Assembly: GCA_003233175.1 (NCBI GenBank)
Contig: QIKY01000240.1
Coordinates: forward strand, 1-44,144
Direction of reading: 5' to 3'
Source: Planctomycetaceae bacterium
GTDB taxonomy: Bacteria > Planctomycetota > Planctomycetia > Pirellulales > Pirellulaceae
DNA: 44,144 nt
Below are positions 17,745-26,352 of this stretch, piece by piece. The notes under the pieces were generated by a model. That model saw only the letters and a list, made by a program, of their open reading frames with translations. It had not been told where the DNA came from and searched no databases. Numbering within the stretch: position 1 is the first letter of the stretch; the number at the start of each line of letters is the position of its first letter. Position numbers and translations under genes: made by a program.

Positions 17745-17976
17745 GGGATAAGTTTTCAGCCGAACGCCGCCGCTTGGCGTGACCTTCAGACGGTACAAAA
17801 ACATTGCCATCGGCGCCGTTCGCCCGACTGCTTGAGGCGTGCGGCGTCTTCGAGCCCCAATGTTGCTTGCATTCGAAGGGCGTCACTTCGATCGACCAAC
17901 GCAAAGAGAACAGCGATAAATTTCCACCATCAACTCCGACCAAGGACCGTTCGAGAAATAATTGTCTGATTTTCAT
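17745..17976 (-). pseudogene. Decayed DDE transposase fragment
   Basis: On the minus strand one frame reads SLRWSIEVTPFECKQHWG. After a shift, neighbouring frames read LEDAA and then PQAVGRTAPMAMFLYRL. Joined, this resembles the C-terminal part of planctomycete DDE transposases (pattern YSLRWSIEVTF..KQHLGLEDPQ.R...AV.RTAPMAM.LY), where the Glu of WSIEV-like motifs is the last catalytic residue. At least two frameshifts and the loss of both ends make it non-functional. I could not find the rest of the gene or clear terminal inverted repeats nearby. The family assignment is from memory of motif patterns, not a search. Confidence 0.6.
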
Positions 17977-17998
17977 GGGCCAGGAAGAGCCGAATTTA

Positions 17999-18090
17999 TC
18001 AATAGTTATTTGTCATTTGTCATTGAAGAAGGAGAAACAAGGATGCGAGGCAAACCGATGGCCAACGACAAACGACAAATAACTATTGAC
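17999..18090. repeat. Inverted repeat with TCAATAGTTATTTGTC arms (family G)
   Basis: The left arm at 17999-18025 and right arm at 18064-18090 are near-perfect complements (TCAATAGTTATTTGTC / GACAAATAACTATTGA, continuing with a few mismatches) around a 38-bp centre. It would fold into a long hairpin. No other copy was seen here. Confidence 0.65.
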
Positions 18091-18218
18091 AAATGACTTT
18101 GCGCAATTCCCGGGGCGACACTAAATTCCCGAACGGTTCGTAGCGTCGGCCGGGAGTTTACGGTCGCATTTCCGGCGCCTGCGCGGAGCAATCCGCTACC
18201 GATTTTGGACAGGCCAAT

Positions 18219-18285
18219 TCTTCGCGTCTTCGCGTCTTCGCGTGAGAAAAAGAGCGCACGCGAAGACGCGAAGAACACGAAGACG
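18219..18285. repeat. Inverted repeat of CTTCGCGT units (family D-like)
   Basis: TTCTTCGCGTCTTCGCGT (18219-18236) is mirrored by ACGCGAAGACGCGAAGAA (18258-18275), around a short AT-rich centre. The arms themselves are tandem CTTCGCGT units. Confidence 0.65.
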
Positions 18286-18621
18286 AACGGGCGCCCTGAA
18301 TGGTTCCTCAATGGTTTTAATGGGTCATTCCAGATCGATGTTTCACTCAGTGGCGAAAAGCGTGCGTGGCGAGTTTTCCGTGATTTCCGTCACTTATTTC
18401 CCCACCGTTTCTTAAATGCCGCGATGGCCACCCTTGTGTTCCTCAAAAAAGGGGAATGATGTCTACAATGCCGCGAGGATAACAACTCAACGTCCAACTG
18501 GGGCAAAACAATGCCGGTAGGTTCGCCAAAAGAAGTCGTGAGCTACGGACTGAAGTCCTGCACACGCGACAAAAGAAAACACGCAACCTTCCTCAAGAGG
18601 CCGCCAATGAAAAAGAAGAAT

Positions 18622-18690
18622 CACCACAAAGAGCACAGAGACAAAGACGCCCTAAAAAAATCTCTGTGTCCTCTGTGGCCTCTGTGGTTA
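18622..18690. repeat. CACAGAG-type inverted repeat (family D copy 2)
   Basis: CACCACAAAGAGCACAGAGA on the left pairs with TCTCTGTGTCCTCTGTGG on the right around a short A-rich loop. Same family as 15978-16053 and 42071-42163. Confidence 0.65.
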
Positions 18691-18891
18691 CATTTCCTTC
18701 CACTGGATTTCTTCGTGGTGACCGAACCCTTGCCACCTCAAGAAAAATGTAAAGGATTCGCCTGAAGGCGAGGGTTTTAGACCCATCGCAAGGACAATAA
18801 GAAACGTGAAGTCGCCACTAATTTCACGAGCGATGCTAACTTATTTCAGGACGATTCCTATCGCCGGAGTACTGGCCGAACTGCGTTTGGA

Positions 18892-21093
18892 CTATTCGCC
18901 GGCTGGCTCCGGCAGGCGACGCAACCGCAGTTGGCGGGCGGGCCATTTCAAAGCCGATTGCACCTCTTGGGCGTACTTCCAGGGGGCGGCGTCGGGGGTG
19001 TAGATCACGACCGCCGTATGCTCCGCCGCCAAGGCGACGGTTTGTGGCAGATCAAAAAACCGGCGCACATTGAGCAGGTGCGGCCCATCGCGGTGCGACG
19101 TCGGAAGATCATACAAGTCGAGCCGCTGCACTTGCGGTTCAAAGAGCGAAACATACAAAGCCTCTCCCGCCATCTCGCCATGGGCTTGCAGCCAGACTTT
19201 CGCATCTTGCAAACCGGCAACTTTCGAGAGGGCTTGCACGCCGCGACGGGCGTCCCAAATCTGCATGCCGGCCAACGACTGCCCCAGCAGATAAAACCGG
19301 CGACGGTGTTGCGTCTGTTTTCTTTCACTCGTATTCCAACGAGTAGGACCGACGCCCCGCGGCGCCAAATACGCCATGGCCCAAGGTTGCGTTTGCAGCA
19401 TGGCTTGTTGGCTTTGGAAGGCCGCTGCATCGGGCGCGGCGGCGGCCTCATCAGCCAAAACATCGGCGAAAGCCACGCGCCACGTTTCGAGAAATTCGCG
19501 CCAGCCCGCTTCGTCGAGTAGATTCAACACCGCGATTTTCGGCTGCTTGTTTTGTGCGCCTTGCAACACGTACAGCCGCAACTTGATATGCGTTTGGCTC
19601 TCGAAATCGTAGGCCCGCAGTCGAACCCCCTGTTTGACCACCGAAACCACTTCCCGCAAAACCACGGGCTCTGCGTCTTGCGGCCAACCGGCAAACGATT
19701 TCTGACGCAACTTCGCCAGCCAATCGTCGCGCATGACTTGCCAGTGATCGGCGTTGGCGGGCAACGCCGGCGCGGCCGCCGCCACGAACGTCTCTTGAAT
19801 TTTTGCGTTCACGCTGTCTTTGGGCAGTTCATGGAAGACACGCAACTGCTCCGGTTCGAACGCCGGCTCCGCCGGTTTCCGGATCAGGTCGTCATCGTTT
19901 TTGAGGAAATGATTGAACCAACGGAAGGCATGCACACGCAACTCTTGGGTGTCTTTGTGAGGACCGGCCGTGATTTGCAGCGCCAGGTTTTCCGGCTTGC
20001 CGTAAAGTTCGTAGATTTTACGCACGCGTTTATGCACGCGCACCACGCCGTCGAGCGGGAAGATGCTGTCTCGATCAGAGTTGCTGATCAACAGCGGACG
20101 CGGCGCCACGAGCGCAGCCACCTGCGCGTAGTCCCAACGATGCGTGTTGACCATGAACATGCAATCGCAATGGCCTTCCACGCAGCCATCGACGACATAG
20201 TTCTGCAAATCGGTGATTCCCGCCACCGGCACGGCGCAACGAATGCGTTCGTCGAGCGCGGCGGTCCACCAACTGTAGGCCCCGCCGCCGCTGCGCCCCG
20301 TAACGCCAAAACGTTGGGCGTCGACTTCCTTGCGCGTCTCCAGGTAATCCAACGCGCGAATACAATTCCAGGCTTCCACGCCCGCCGATGTATACCCCCG
20401 ATCGAGCCACCACCACATATTTTGATTGTACGTGCCATGATGCACGCCTTCGATTTCACCCAACTGAAGCGTATCGATCATCAAACACACATAGCCGTGC
20501 TCCGCAAACCAAACGCCATGATGCTGGTAATGCACCTTGTTTCCGTAACTCACGCCATCCTGTTTGACGCGGGCGTGTCCACATACGTAGAGAATGGTTG
20601 GCGCCGGCTTTTTAAGCCCCTTGGGAATATAAAGATTGCCGGTCACGTAAAGACCGGGCCGCGATTGAAAATGCAAATTTTCGACGCGAAAGGTTGGCTG
20701 GTTGACCGCACCAGTGATCTGCGCATGGAGCGGCGTTTTTTCGGGCGGAGGATCAAGGCTGAGCATCTCCATGAGTTGGCCTCGCAGCACTTCGCGTTTC
20801 TGTTTCCAATCGTCGAGCGATTGGATATCCTCCAAGCAAGCGTCGCGAAGTTTCGCCGTTTCGGCCGCGAAGTAGGCGGCAATCATTTGGTCGCCGCGAC
20901 TGGTGTCGGCTGGCGTTTGACTGGCGTCGGCTGGCGTTTGACTGGCGTCGGCTGGCGTTTCCTGACCAACCGCCTGTTGCCCGATGGCGGAAGCGCACCA
21001 CGCCGCTAGCAGCAATAGCGGCAGAGTGAAGCCAAAGGAAAAACGCCGCGCGCCGCCAACGTTTTCGATCAAACCGTGATACGTCGTCATCAT
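18892..21093 (-). CDS. Secreted alpha/beta hydrolase (acetyl-xylan-esterase-like, prolyl-oligopeptidase superfamily)
   Basis: The 733-residue product has an N-terminal hydrophobic segment (LPLLLLAAWCASAIGQQ), probably a signal peptide. A Pro/Thr/Asp-rich linker follows with three tandem copies of SQTPADA-like sequence. The hydrolase domain shows the nucleophile elbow GVTGRSGGGAYSWW near residue 268, a candidate Asp in SNSDRDSIFP near 339 and His in AGPHKDTQELR near 377. The remaining 340 residues form a second domain I do not recognise. Related planctomycete proteins are annotated as esterases or carbohydrate deacetylases; the substrate is unknown. The ATG at 21091-21093 is preferred over a TTG at 21111; a second ATG follows at once. 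It is divergent from the DUF1501 gene. Confidence 0.8.
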   Translation of the reverse strand: MMTTYHGLIENVGGARRFSFGFTLPLLLLAAWCASAIGQQAVGQETPADASQTPADASQTPADTSRGDQMIAAYFAAETAKLRDACLEDIQSLDDWKQKREVLRGQLMEMLSLDPPPEKTPLHAQITGAVNQPTFRVENLHFQSRPGLYVTGNLYIPKGLKKPAPTILYVCGHARVKQDGVSYGNKVHYQHHGVWFAEHGYVCLMIDTLQLGEIEGVHHGTYNQNMWWWLDRGYTSAGVEAWNCIRALDYLETRKEVDAQRFGVTGRSGGGAYSWWTAALDERIRCAVPVAGITDLQNYVVDGCVEGHCDCMFMVNTHRWDYAQVAALVAPRPLLISNSDRDSIFPLDGVVRVHKRVRKIYELYGKPENLALQITAGPHKDTQELRVHAFRWFNHFLKNDDDLIRKPAEPAFEPEQLRVFHELPKDSVNAKIQETFVAAAAPALPANADHWQVMRDDWLAKLRQKSFAGWPQDAEPVVLREVVSVVKQGVRLRAYDFESQTHIKLRLYVLQGAQNKQPKIAVLNLLDEAGWREFLETWRVAFADVLADEAAAAPDAAAFQSQQAMLQTQPWAMAYLAPRGVGPTRWNTSERKQTQHRRRFYLLGQSLAGMQIWDARRGVQALSKVAGLQDAKVWLQAHGEMAGEALYVSLFEPQVQRLDLYDLPTSHRDGPHLLNVRRFFDLPQTVALAAEHTAVVIYTPDAAPWKYAQEVQSALKWPARQLRLRRLPEPAGE
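20902..20960. repeat. 21-bp tandem triplication inside the hydrolase gene
   Basis: The sequence CTGGCGTCGGCTGGCGTTTG recurs with a 21-bp period about three times, adding whole heptads (ASQTPAD) to the linker after the signal peptide. It stays in frame. Confidence 0.75.
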
Positions 21094-21493
21094 GATTTCT
21101 CTCAATTCCAAACTCGGAAGACACGCTCAAGCGTACACTCCAACCCATCGTGAAGCCTGGCGGCGCCAAATGCAAGCACTTTCGGGCTTGCGGCCTCCCC
21201 AAACTACCTACCGCTCCCAGGCTCCGCCGCGATTGGACGAACGTATTTCGAGACGACGATTCAATGTCGAGAGGCCAATTCAAAGTGAAGGCGGTTTGGC
21301 AACCGGCCGATAGCAGAAAAGAGCGCGCTGCGGCGGGGGCCTGTCATTTTTTGTAGTGTTTGAAGTTTGTAGTGGTCAAAGATTGATGGTAAGAATCAAC
21401 CAGCGTAAGATGGAGCGCTGCGGTGGTTTGGGGCCTGGAAGATGGCAGGCGCCTACCAATCATTCCAAGCGTGTGCTGCGAGGGGGCCAGCCG
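21094..21493. other. Divergent promoter region between the hydrolase and DUF1501 genes
   Basis: This 400-bp region should hold promoters for both genes. It contains a half-copy of the family-A element at 21121-21144 (CACGCTCAAGCG followed by TACACTCCAAC). An open frame extends from the DUF1501 gene upstream to 21356 but reads as low-complexity basic peptide with no homology I recognise. I cannot assign promoter boxes. Confidence 0.4.
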
Positions 21494-22903
21494 GTGCTGA
21501 CTATTTTAGGTGGACGACAACGCTCGTTTTGCGATGGTGTCACGCGCCGAGGGTTTCTGCGCATCGGTTCGCTGGGACTGGGTGCAGCGGGGTTGGGTTC
21601 GGCCGGATTGGGCGGGTTTTGCTTGGCCGACGTATTGCGGGCTGAATCCAATACAGCGCATCCGACCACGAATAAATCGGTCGTGATGATTTATTTGCCC
21701 GGCGGCCCCACGCAACACGAAACGTTCGACCCCAAGCCCAATGCGCCGGCCGAAATTCGCGGCTCCTTTCGTCCCACCAGCACGCGCATTCCCGGAATTC
21801 AATATTGCGAGATGCTGCCCAAACTGGCGCAGATAGCCGACAAGTTCTCCGTGGTCAGAACGCTGGTCGGGTTTAAGAATCGTCACGAGTCTTTTCAATG
21901 TTATACGGGGCGCCCCGGTGGAGGCGGCCAAGACAACGAACCCGCCGGCGGCTGGCCCACGTTGGGGTCGGTCGTTTCGCGCGTGCTGGGTCCAAATGCC
22001 GCCGGTGAAATACCGTACGTCGACGCCGCTCCCAAAATGAGTTACGCCCCTTATAACAACAGGGGCATTCATCTTACCGGGAAGCCTTCCTGGCCGGGGT
22101 TCACGGGCTGGCCGCACATCCCTTTCACGCTGGAAGGAGAAGTGAAATCCGATCTCGTACTCAACGGCATTGATCTTTCTCGATTGGGCGACCGGAAATC
22201 ACTGTTGGATTCGTTCAGCCGCATGCAACGCCAAGTCGTGGCCGGCGGGTACGACGCCTTCCAACAGCAGGCGTTCGGCATGCTCACCCAGAGTCGGCTG
22301 GCCGAAGCGATTGATCTTTCCAAGGAGCCGGCGAAGGTGCGCCAGCGATATGGCGAAAGTCAGTCGACCTTCCCCGGCTTTGGCGGCGCGCCGCAGAGTC
22401 CACAACACTTGTTGCTGACCAGAAGGCTGCTCGAAGCCGGAGTTCGCTGTGTGACGGTTGCTTTCGGCGCCTGGGATTGGCACGCCAACCGGGAGGGCAG
22501 TATTGAGTATCTTTCCCGGAAGTACCTGCCGCTGTTCGACCACACAATAGCGACATTCCTCCAAGACCTCGACGAACGCGGCATGCTCGACGACGTTACG
22601 GTGGTTATTTGGGGAGAATTCGGACGCACCCCGCGCATCAACGCCAAGGGCGGTCGCGACCACTGGCCGGGTACGCAGTCGGTGCTGCTGGCCGGGGGCG
22701 GCGTGCAAGGTGGAAGAGTGGTGGGCGCCACCGACCGCATCGGCGGCGTTCCCGATTCGCGCCCCGTGCATGTGCAAGAAGTTTTTTCGACGCTGTATCA
22801 CAACCTGGGCATCGACACCAGAAACGTCAAAATTCCCGATCTTAACGGACGGCCTTGGTTTTTGGTCGATCAAAACCGAAGGCCGATTCGCGAGCTGCTT
22901 TAG
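21494..22903 (+). CDS. DUF1501 family exported protein (twin-arginine-type leader)
   Basis: The 469-residue product begins VLTILGGRQRSFCDGVTRRGFLRIGSLGLG; the RRGFLRIG motif is a twin-arginine signal and is where most planctomycete DUF1501 proteins start. The body follows the family: VVMIYLPGGPTQHETFDPKP, then KFSVVRTLVGFKNRHESFQC, and near the end VVIWGEFGRTPRINAKGGRDHWPG, a sulfatase-like metal-site pattern. The GTG at 21494 has GAGGGGG seven bases upstream, which decided the start. DUF1501 proteins often pair with DUF1549/DUF1553 cytochrome-like genes; no such partner is adjacent here. The function of the family is not established. Confidence 0.88.
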   Translation: MLTILGGRQRSFCDGVTRRGFLRIGSLGLGAAGLGSAGLGGFCLADVLRAESNTAHPTTNKSVVMIYLPGGPTQHETFDPKPNAPAEIRGSFRPTSTRIPGIQYCEMLPKLAQIADKFSVVRTLVGFKNRHESFQCYTGRPGGGGQDNEPAGGWPTLGSVVSRVLGPNAAGEIPYVDAAPKMSYAPYNNRGIHLTGKPSWPGFTGWPHIPFTLEGEVKSDLVLNGIDLSRLGDRKSLLDSFSRMQRQVVAGGYDAFQQQAFGMLTQSRLAEAIDLSKEPAKVRQRYGESQSTFPGFGGAPQSPQHLLLTRRLLEAGVRCVTVAFGAWDWHANREGSIEYLSRKYLPLFDHTIATFLQDLDERGMLDDVTVVIWGEFGRTPRINAKGGRDHWPGTQSVLLAGGGVQGGRVVGATDRIGGVPDSRPVHVQEVFSTLYHNLGIDTRNVKIPDLNGRPWFLVDQNRRPIRELL

Positions 22904-22924
22904 GTGGCGAGCGGTGTTCGGATG

Positions 22925-22995
22925 GTTGGAGTTCAAGCTTTAGCTTGTTTTGTAGGGTGCGGAAGAAGAAAACACGCTGAAGCGTACACTCCAAC
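22925..22995. repeat. 71-bp palindromic element, family A copy 2
   Basis: Bounded by GTTGGAGT and ACTCCAAC, it is exactly the same length as the copy at 8856-8926. Internal arms CAAGCTTTAGCTTG and CACGCTGAAGCGT form small hairpins. It lies between the DUF1501 gene and the barrel-protein gene. No flanking direct repeat is visible here. Confidence 0.8.
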
Positions 22996-23090
22996 GGCGG
23001 GCAAGGTGTGCCCAAGAGGCCTGTACAAAGATAGACAAAAAGCCTACTTTTCCGCTGCACTATTTCGAGACATGTCCACGGACGGACCCC

Positions 23091-24095
23091 ATGAAGCGAA
23101 CTACAGTTATCATAGCGTTCTTCTTGCTGCTAGCGCCGTCGGCGGCATTTGGGCAGTTGGCGGGCGGGGCGTCGGGCGGTCCTGGAAGTATTTTTCCAGG
23201 CTCGGCGGAGCAGTCGGCTGGTGGTTTCTTTGAAGTCGCACGCCGTTTCGACCCGCCGCTCTTGGAGCCTGCACAACCCTACGCCGTGCAGCAACCCCAA
23301 GCCGTGCAGCAACGGTTCTTCGAAAAGCAACCACGCGCGGGAATACTGCAACAGGTTTACCACGGCGCCACCCGGATTTCGGCCGACAGCAACAGCCTCA
23401 GTCTGACGGAGCTTGATTTTAGCGCCACCTTCGGCTTTCCCCTGCCGACCCGCGAAGCGCCGCTTTTAATAACTCCCGCCTTCGGGCTCGACGTGTTACA
23501 AACCTCCGTGCTCGACGTTCCCAACGAACTCTACGACGCCACGCTGGAAATTCGCACCTTGCGCCCCTTCGGCGATTACTGGACGCTCGACCTCGCCATC
23601 ACGCCGGGCGTGTTCGGCAACACCGACACCAGCGAAAGCCAGTTTCGCCTGCAAGGCCGTGCCGTGGGGATTTATCAATGGAGGCCCGATACAAAAGCCG
23701 TGCTCGGCGTGGCGTATCTTGACCGCGACGACTACGCCGCGCTGCCGGTTTTCGGCCTGATCTGGACGCCCACCGACGACTGGAAATTCGACCTCCTTTT
23801 TCCCAAGCCTCGCATCGCGTTGCGAACATACCAAGACGACCGCTCGGCGTGGTGGGCGTATATCAGCGGCGAATTCGGCGGCGGTTCGTGGGGCATGACC
23901 CGCGCCGGCGGCGCGGCCGACACCGTCACGATACGGGATTTACGCTTGCTCTTCGGCATCGAACGTGAATCAGACGGCGCCACGTTCCGCCTCGAAGGCG
24001 GGTACGTGTTCGCGCGTGAAATCGAATACGGCAGCGGCGTCGGCGACCAAGATCTCAAGAACGGCGGCTTGGTTCGCGGCGTTATCTATTATTAG
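23091..24095 (+). CDS. Outer-membrane beta-barrel-like protein (DUF6268-like)
   Basis: The 334-residue product has a signal peptide (TTVIIAFFLLLAPSAAFGQ, cleavage after about residue 22) and a Gly/Pro/Gln-rich stretch with PYAVQQPQAVQQ. About 230 residues of alternating polar and apolar strands follow, ending in an aromatic residue pair (GVIYY), which fits a C-terminal beta-barrel strand. Strand-like segments include FGFPLPTREAPLLITPAFGL, YWTLDLAITPGVFG and YQWRPDTKAVLGVAYLDRD. I recall similar planctomycete proteins under DUF6268, but this is not searched. The start ATG is at 23091. It may be an outer-membrane porin-like protein; no substrate is suggested by its neighbours. Confidence 0.75.
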   Translation: MKRTTVIIAFFLLLAPSAAFGQLAGGASGGPGSIFPGSAEQSAGGFFEVARRFDPPLLEPAQPYAVQQPQAVQQRFFEKQPRAGILQQVYHGATRISADSNSLSLTELDFSATFGFPLPTREAPLLITPAFGLDVLQTSVLDVPNELYDATLEIRTLRPFGDYWTLDLAITPGVFGNTDTSESQFRLQGRAVGIYQWRPDTKAVLGVAYLDRDDYAALPVFGLIWTPTDDWKFDLLFPKPRIALRTYQDDRSAWWAYISGEFGGGSWGMTRAGGAADTVTIRDLRLLFGIERESDGATFRLEGGYVFAREIEYGSGVGDQDLKNGGLVRGVIYY

Positions 24096-24101
24096 GCCCA
24101 C

Positions 24102-24240
24102 GGCGGGTGAGAATTTACCGTAATACAAGCACGAAGCGCAAGCGAGTGAATCAGCAAACGGTCATTCTTGCGTGGGTGGGAACCCAAAAAAACTCACGGA
24201 CTCCCGTGGCGTGCGGGTGAGTTATTTTCCGCCGCTCGCC
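24102..24240. repeat. Dispersed inverted-end element, family C copy 1
   Basis: A 139-bp element that reappears in the opposite orientation at 43974-44118. Shared core: ACAAGCACGAAGCGCAAGCG, then AACGGTCATTC, then GACTCCCG and AGTTATTTTCCGCCGCTCGCC. It starts 6 bp past the barrel-gene stop. The ends are loosely inverted (GGCGGGTGAGAATTTAC versus GTGAGTTATTTTCCGCC). Confidence 0.8.
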
Positions 24241-24277
24241 TAACACCATAGCACGGCATAGATCATGGACAGGTCCT

Positions 24278-24398
24278 TAGAACGTGTTTTGAAACGAAAG
24301 TACGATGGCCTTCCACGGCCGTCGCGTACCTTGAACCTCTGCAAATCGACGGCCTTGGAAGGCCATCGTACAGTTGGCTCGCGTTTCAACATATGTTC
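24278..24398. repeat. Element with 17-bp terminal inverted repeats (family E)
   Basis: The outer arms GAACGTGTTTTGAAACG (24280-24296) and CGTTTCAACATATGTTC (24382-24398) are complementary apart from a few mismatches. The inner arms GTACGATGGCCTTCCA and TGGAAGGCCATCGTAC form a strong second hairpin. Part of an inner arm reappears near 38790-38810, and the outer arm reappears at 29842-29858. This fits a small mobile element of about 120 bp, located just downstream of the MFS gene stop. Confidence 0.75.
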
Positions 24399-24431
24399 GG
24401 AGATACAACGCCACATTTTCAATTGCGCCAG

Positions 24432-25691
24432 CTAATCTTCTAGTTGCGAGTCGGACGTATCGGGCGCGAACCAAATCACGATCAGTCCCGCCACATAGAC
24501 CAAACACGTGATCTGGCCAACGCGCGCGTAATCGCCGTTGAAACGCTCCATCAACAGCCCCGCCGCCAGGAAATTGAAACTCACGCCGGAGCCGGTGGCC
24601 CGCACGCGCGTGGGAAACAGTTCCGGCAAGAAGAGCGGGAGCCAGCCGAAGAACAGCGTGCCGAAAAAACCGACCGCGAAAACCCACGCCAGAAAAGTCG
24701 GGCCGCCTGGTTGCAGGTTGTAAAAAATATGCAGGCTGATTCCCAGCGAGAACAGACACATGAGAAAATAACTACGGCGGCGGCCCATGGAGTTGGCCAC
24801 CCAACCGCCCAGCAAGGCGCCGATCGCACCGCCGCCCGATTTTGTCCATTGCGCCCAAGCTTTGAGCGTCGGCTCACCCATTTCCTCGCCAATTTTTCCC
24901 GCCCAAGGCACCAACCAGTTGGCGGCGCCCCAATTTCCCAACAAGGGAATCGCTCCCAGGCAGATTCCCAGCAGCGTGTATTTGAGCAGCGGCGGCTGGA
25001 ACACGGCCAGCATCGGCGAGGAATCTTGGTGTTGTTTCGATTTTACTCGGCTGGCCAGCCAATGCGGCGATTCCGGAACCGCCGCCAATACAAACACGCC
25101 CAGAAAAACAGGCGGCAAACCGGCCAGCGTCACCCAGCGCCAGCTTTCCGGAGTGATTGGATAGGCCATCGCCAGCGCCGAGAGCAACATGAAACCCAAG
25201 TTGGCGGAAGCGCCAATCAGTCCGGCCAAAATCGGCCGCGAAACGTTCGACCAAGCCTCCGACGCCAACGCCACGCCGTTGGGCCACATACCGCCCACGC
25301 CCAAGCAGGCCAGAAATCGCATGACGGTCAACTGCCAGGGCGTCTCGACAAAATAAGCCAGCCCCGTGAGCACGGAATAACAAATGATGCTCCAGCCCAT
25401 GGCGCGCGAGCGACCGATCCGATCGCCCAACCAGCCGAAGAGCAAGCCGCCCGCGGCGGCGCCCAGCAAAAAAGCACAGATGTAGCGGGAAAACCACATC
25501 GCGACCATCGCTTCATGGCCCGGCCCGAGAAAGTCGATCGTCGCGGCGCGACCGGCCAAGGGAATAATCACCATGATCAGACCGGCCAACATCCAGCCCA
25601 GAAAGGCGGTCGCCAAAACCAGTCCTCGACCGAAGGGCGAAATATCGGCGGCCGCCTTGCTGCCGGGTGCTCCGTCGGTTGATGACGCCAT
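24432..25691 (-). CDS. Major facilitator superfamily transporter
   Basis: The 419-residue product has twelve hydrophobic segments. The MFS loop 2-3 motif is GLLFGWLGDRIGRSRAMGWS near residue 85, with a matching C-half motif GGWVANSMGRRRSYFLMC near 300. RFLACLGVGGMWPNGVALASEAW is typical of sugar/acid-type MFS carriers, and VPESPHWL follows helix 6. The start ATG (25689-25691) has AGGAG eight bases upstream. The N-terminal 20 residues are polar and cytoplasmic. It is preceded on the same strand by a gene for a small secreted protein 66 bp upstream, so the two may be co-transcribed. Substrate unknown. Confidence 0.88.
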   Translation of the reverse strand: MASSTDGAPGSKAAADISPFGRGLVLATAFLGWMLAGLIMVIIPLAGRAATIDFLGPGHEAMVAMWFSRYICAFLLGAAAGGLLFGWLGDRIGRSRAMGWSIICYSVLTGLAYFVETPWQLTVMRFLACLGVGGMWPNGVALASEAWSNVSRPILAGLIGASANLGFMLLSALAMAYPITPESWRWVTLAGLPPVFLGVFVLAAVPESPHWLASRVKSKQHQDSSPMLAVFQPPLLKYTLLGICLGAIPLLGNWGAANWLVPWAGKIGEEMGEPTLKAWAQWTKSGGGAIGALLGGWVANSMGRRRSYFLMCLFSLGISLHIFYNLQPGGPTFLAWVFAVGFFGTLFFGWLPLFLPELFPTRVRATGSGVSFNFLAAGLLMERFNGDYARVGQITCLVYVAGLIVIWFAPDTSDSQLED

Positions 25692-25757
25692 GCGTTGCTC
25701 TCCTGGTGTTTTACTTCAAGCGGCAGGCCATGCCGCGTGAAGTATAAGGTGGGAGCG

Positions 25758-26108
25758 TCAGATCGTGACACCCACCTGGGCGGCACGAGCACGCATCACG
25801 CGTTCGAAATAAGGGTATGGGTAGGGCCGCTTTCCGCGAGCGTAGGAGAACGCCTCCAAAACCAATTTACGCGTCAGGCGATTGGTTTGCACCAAAAACA
25901 CCACCCTGTTGGCAAAGGCGAATTCCACCGGCCGCCGCAGGCGGAGGCCTTTTTCGAGCGTGTCTTTGAGCCCTGCCACGGTTGCCAGAACCGTTTCATC
26001 GAGAACCACCTCCGCTTCGCCGCCACCGGAATTGCAGGGCTCGGGCTGCATCAACAAAACACCACAAAAAACGACAGCTCCGGCGAGCATTCCGCATGTT
26101 TTTGTCAT
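25758..26108 (-). CDS. Small secreted protein of unknown function
   Basis: The 116-residue product starts at an ATG (26106-26108) with AAAGGAAT about nine bases upstream. A signal-like segment (MLAGAVVFCGVLLMQPEP) is followed by CNSGGGEAE; the Cys could be a lipobox residue (LLMQPEPC is a poor match). The mature part is helical (LATVAGLKDTLEKGLRLRRP, FVVLVQ-like strand, LTRKLVLEAFSYARGKR) and ends PYPYPYFERVMRARAAQVGV. I do not recognise a family. Its position just upstream of the MFS gene on the same strand hints at a shared transcript. Confidence 0.6.
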   Translation of the reverse strand: MTKTCGMLAGAVVFCGVLLMQPEPCNSGGGEAEVVLDETVLATVAGLKDTLEKGLRLRRPVEFAFANRVVFLVQTNRLTRKLVLEAFSYARGKRPYPYPYFERVMRARAAQVGVTI

Positions 26109-26352
26109 CGGTCGGAATTCCTTTCTACACGAAAACAGGGGCAAAAACAGTCCATGCCATCTAATAGCGTTTGTTTTGTTGTTCAGCAAGATCGATTTGC
26201 CCCAAGTTTATTTCAGACGCACCGGGAATTTGTTAGAATGATGGCTGGAACCGCACTGCGTTGCGAAAACACATCAAAAGAACGGCCTTTCGGCGGCGTC
26301 TCATTTCTTCCGCCCTTCGGCAATCGAACCCACTGAGAGAAGGCGGCAAAAC

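Larger units (their letters stand above)
17261..18891. other. Gene-poor repeat island
   Basis: These 1.6 kb carry no convincing intact gene. In order I see a family-B hairpin (17328-17358), a segment shared with 39305-39382 (from 17520), an imperfect inverted pair around 17650-17735, a decayed transposase fragment (17745-17976), and an inverted repeat with arms TCAATAGTTATTTGTC/GACAAATAACTATTGA (17999-18090). A CTTCGCG inverted repeat (18219-18285) and a CACAGAG-type repeat (18622-18690) follow, then CGCCTGAAGGCG near 18760. The region looks like a landing zone for small elements. Confidence 0.7.

Noticed and set aside
19552-21009. Long plus-strand open frame opposite the hydrolase gene (485 codons)
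   Set aside because: The opposite strand carries a signal peptide and a catalytic triad; this frame has none and is a mirror of codon bias.
24444-25682. Plus-strand open frame opposite the MFS gene (412 codons)
   Set aside because: Extremely His/Gln/Arg-rich and antisense to a twelve-helix transporter.
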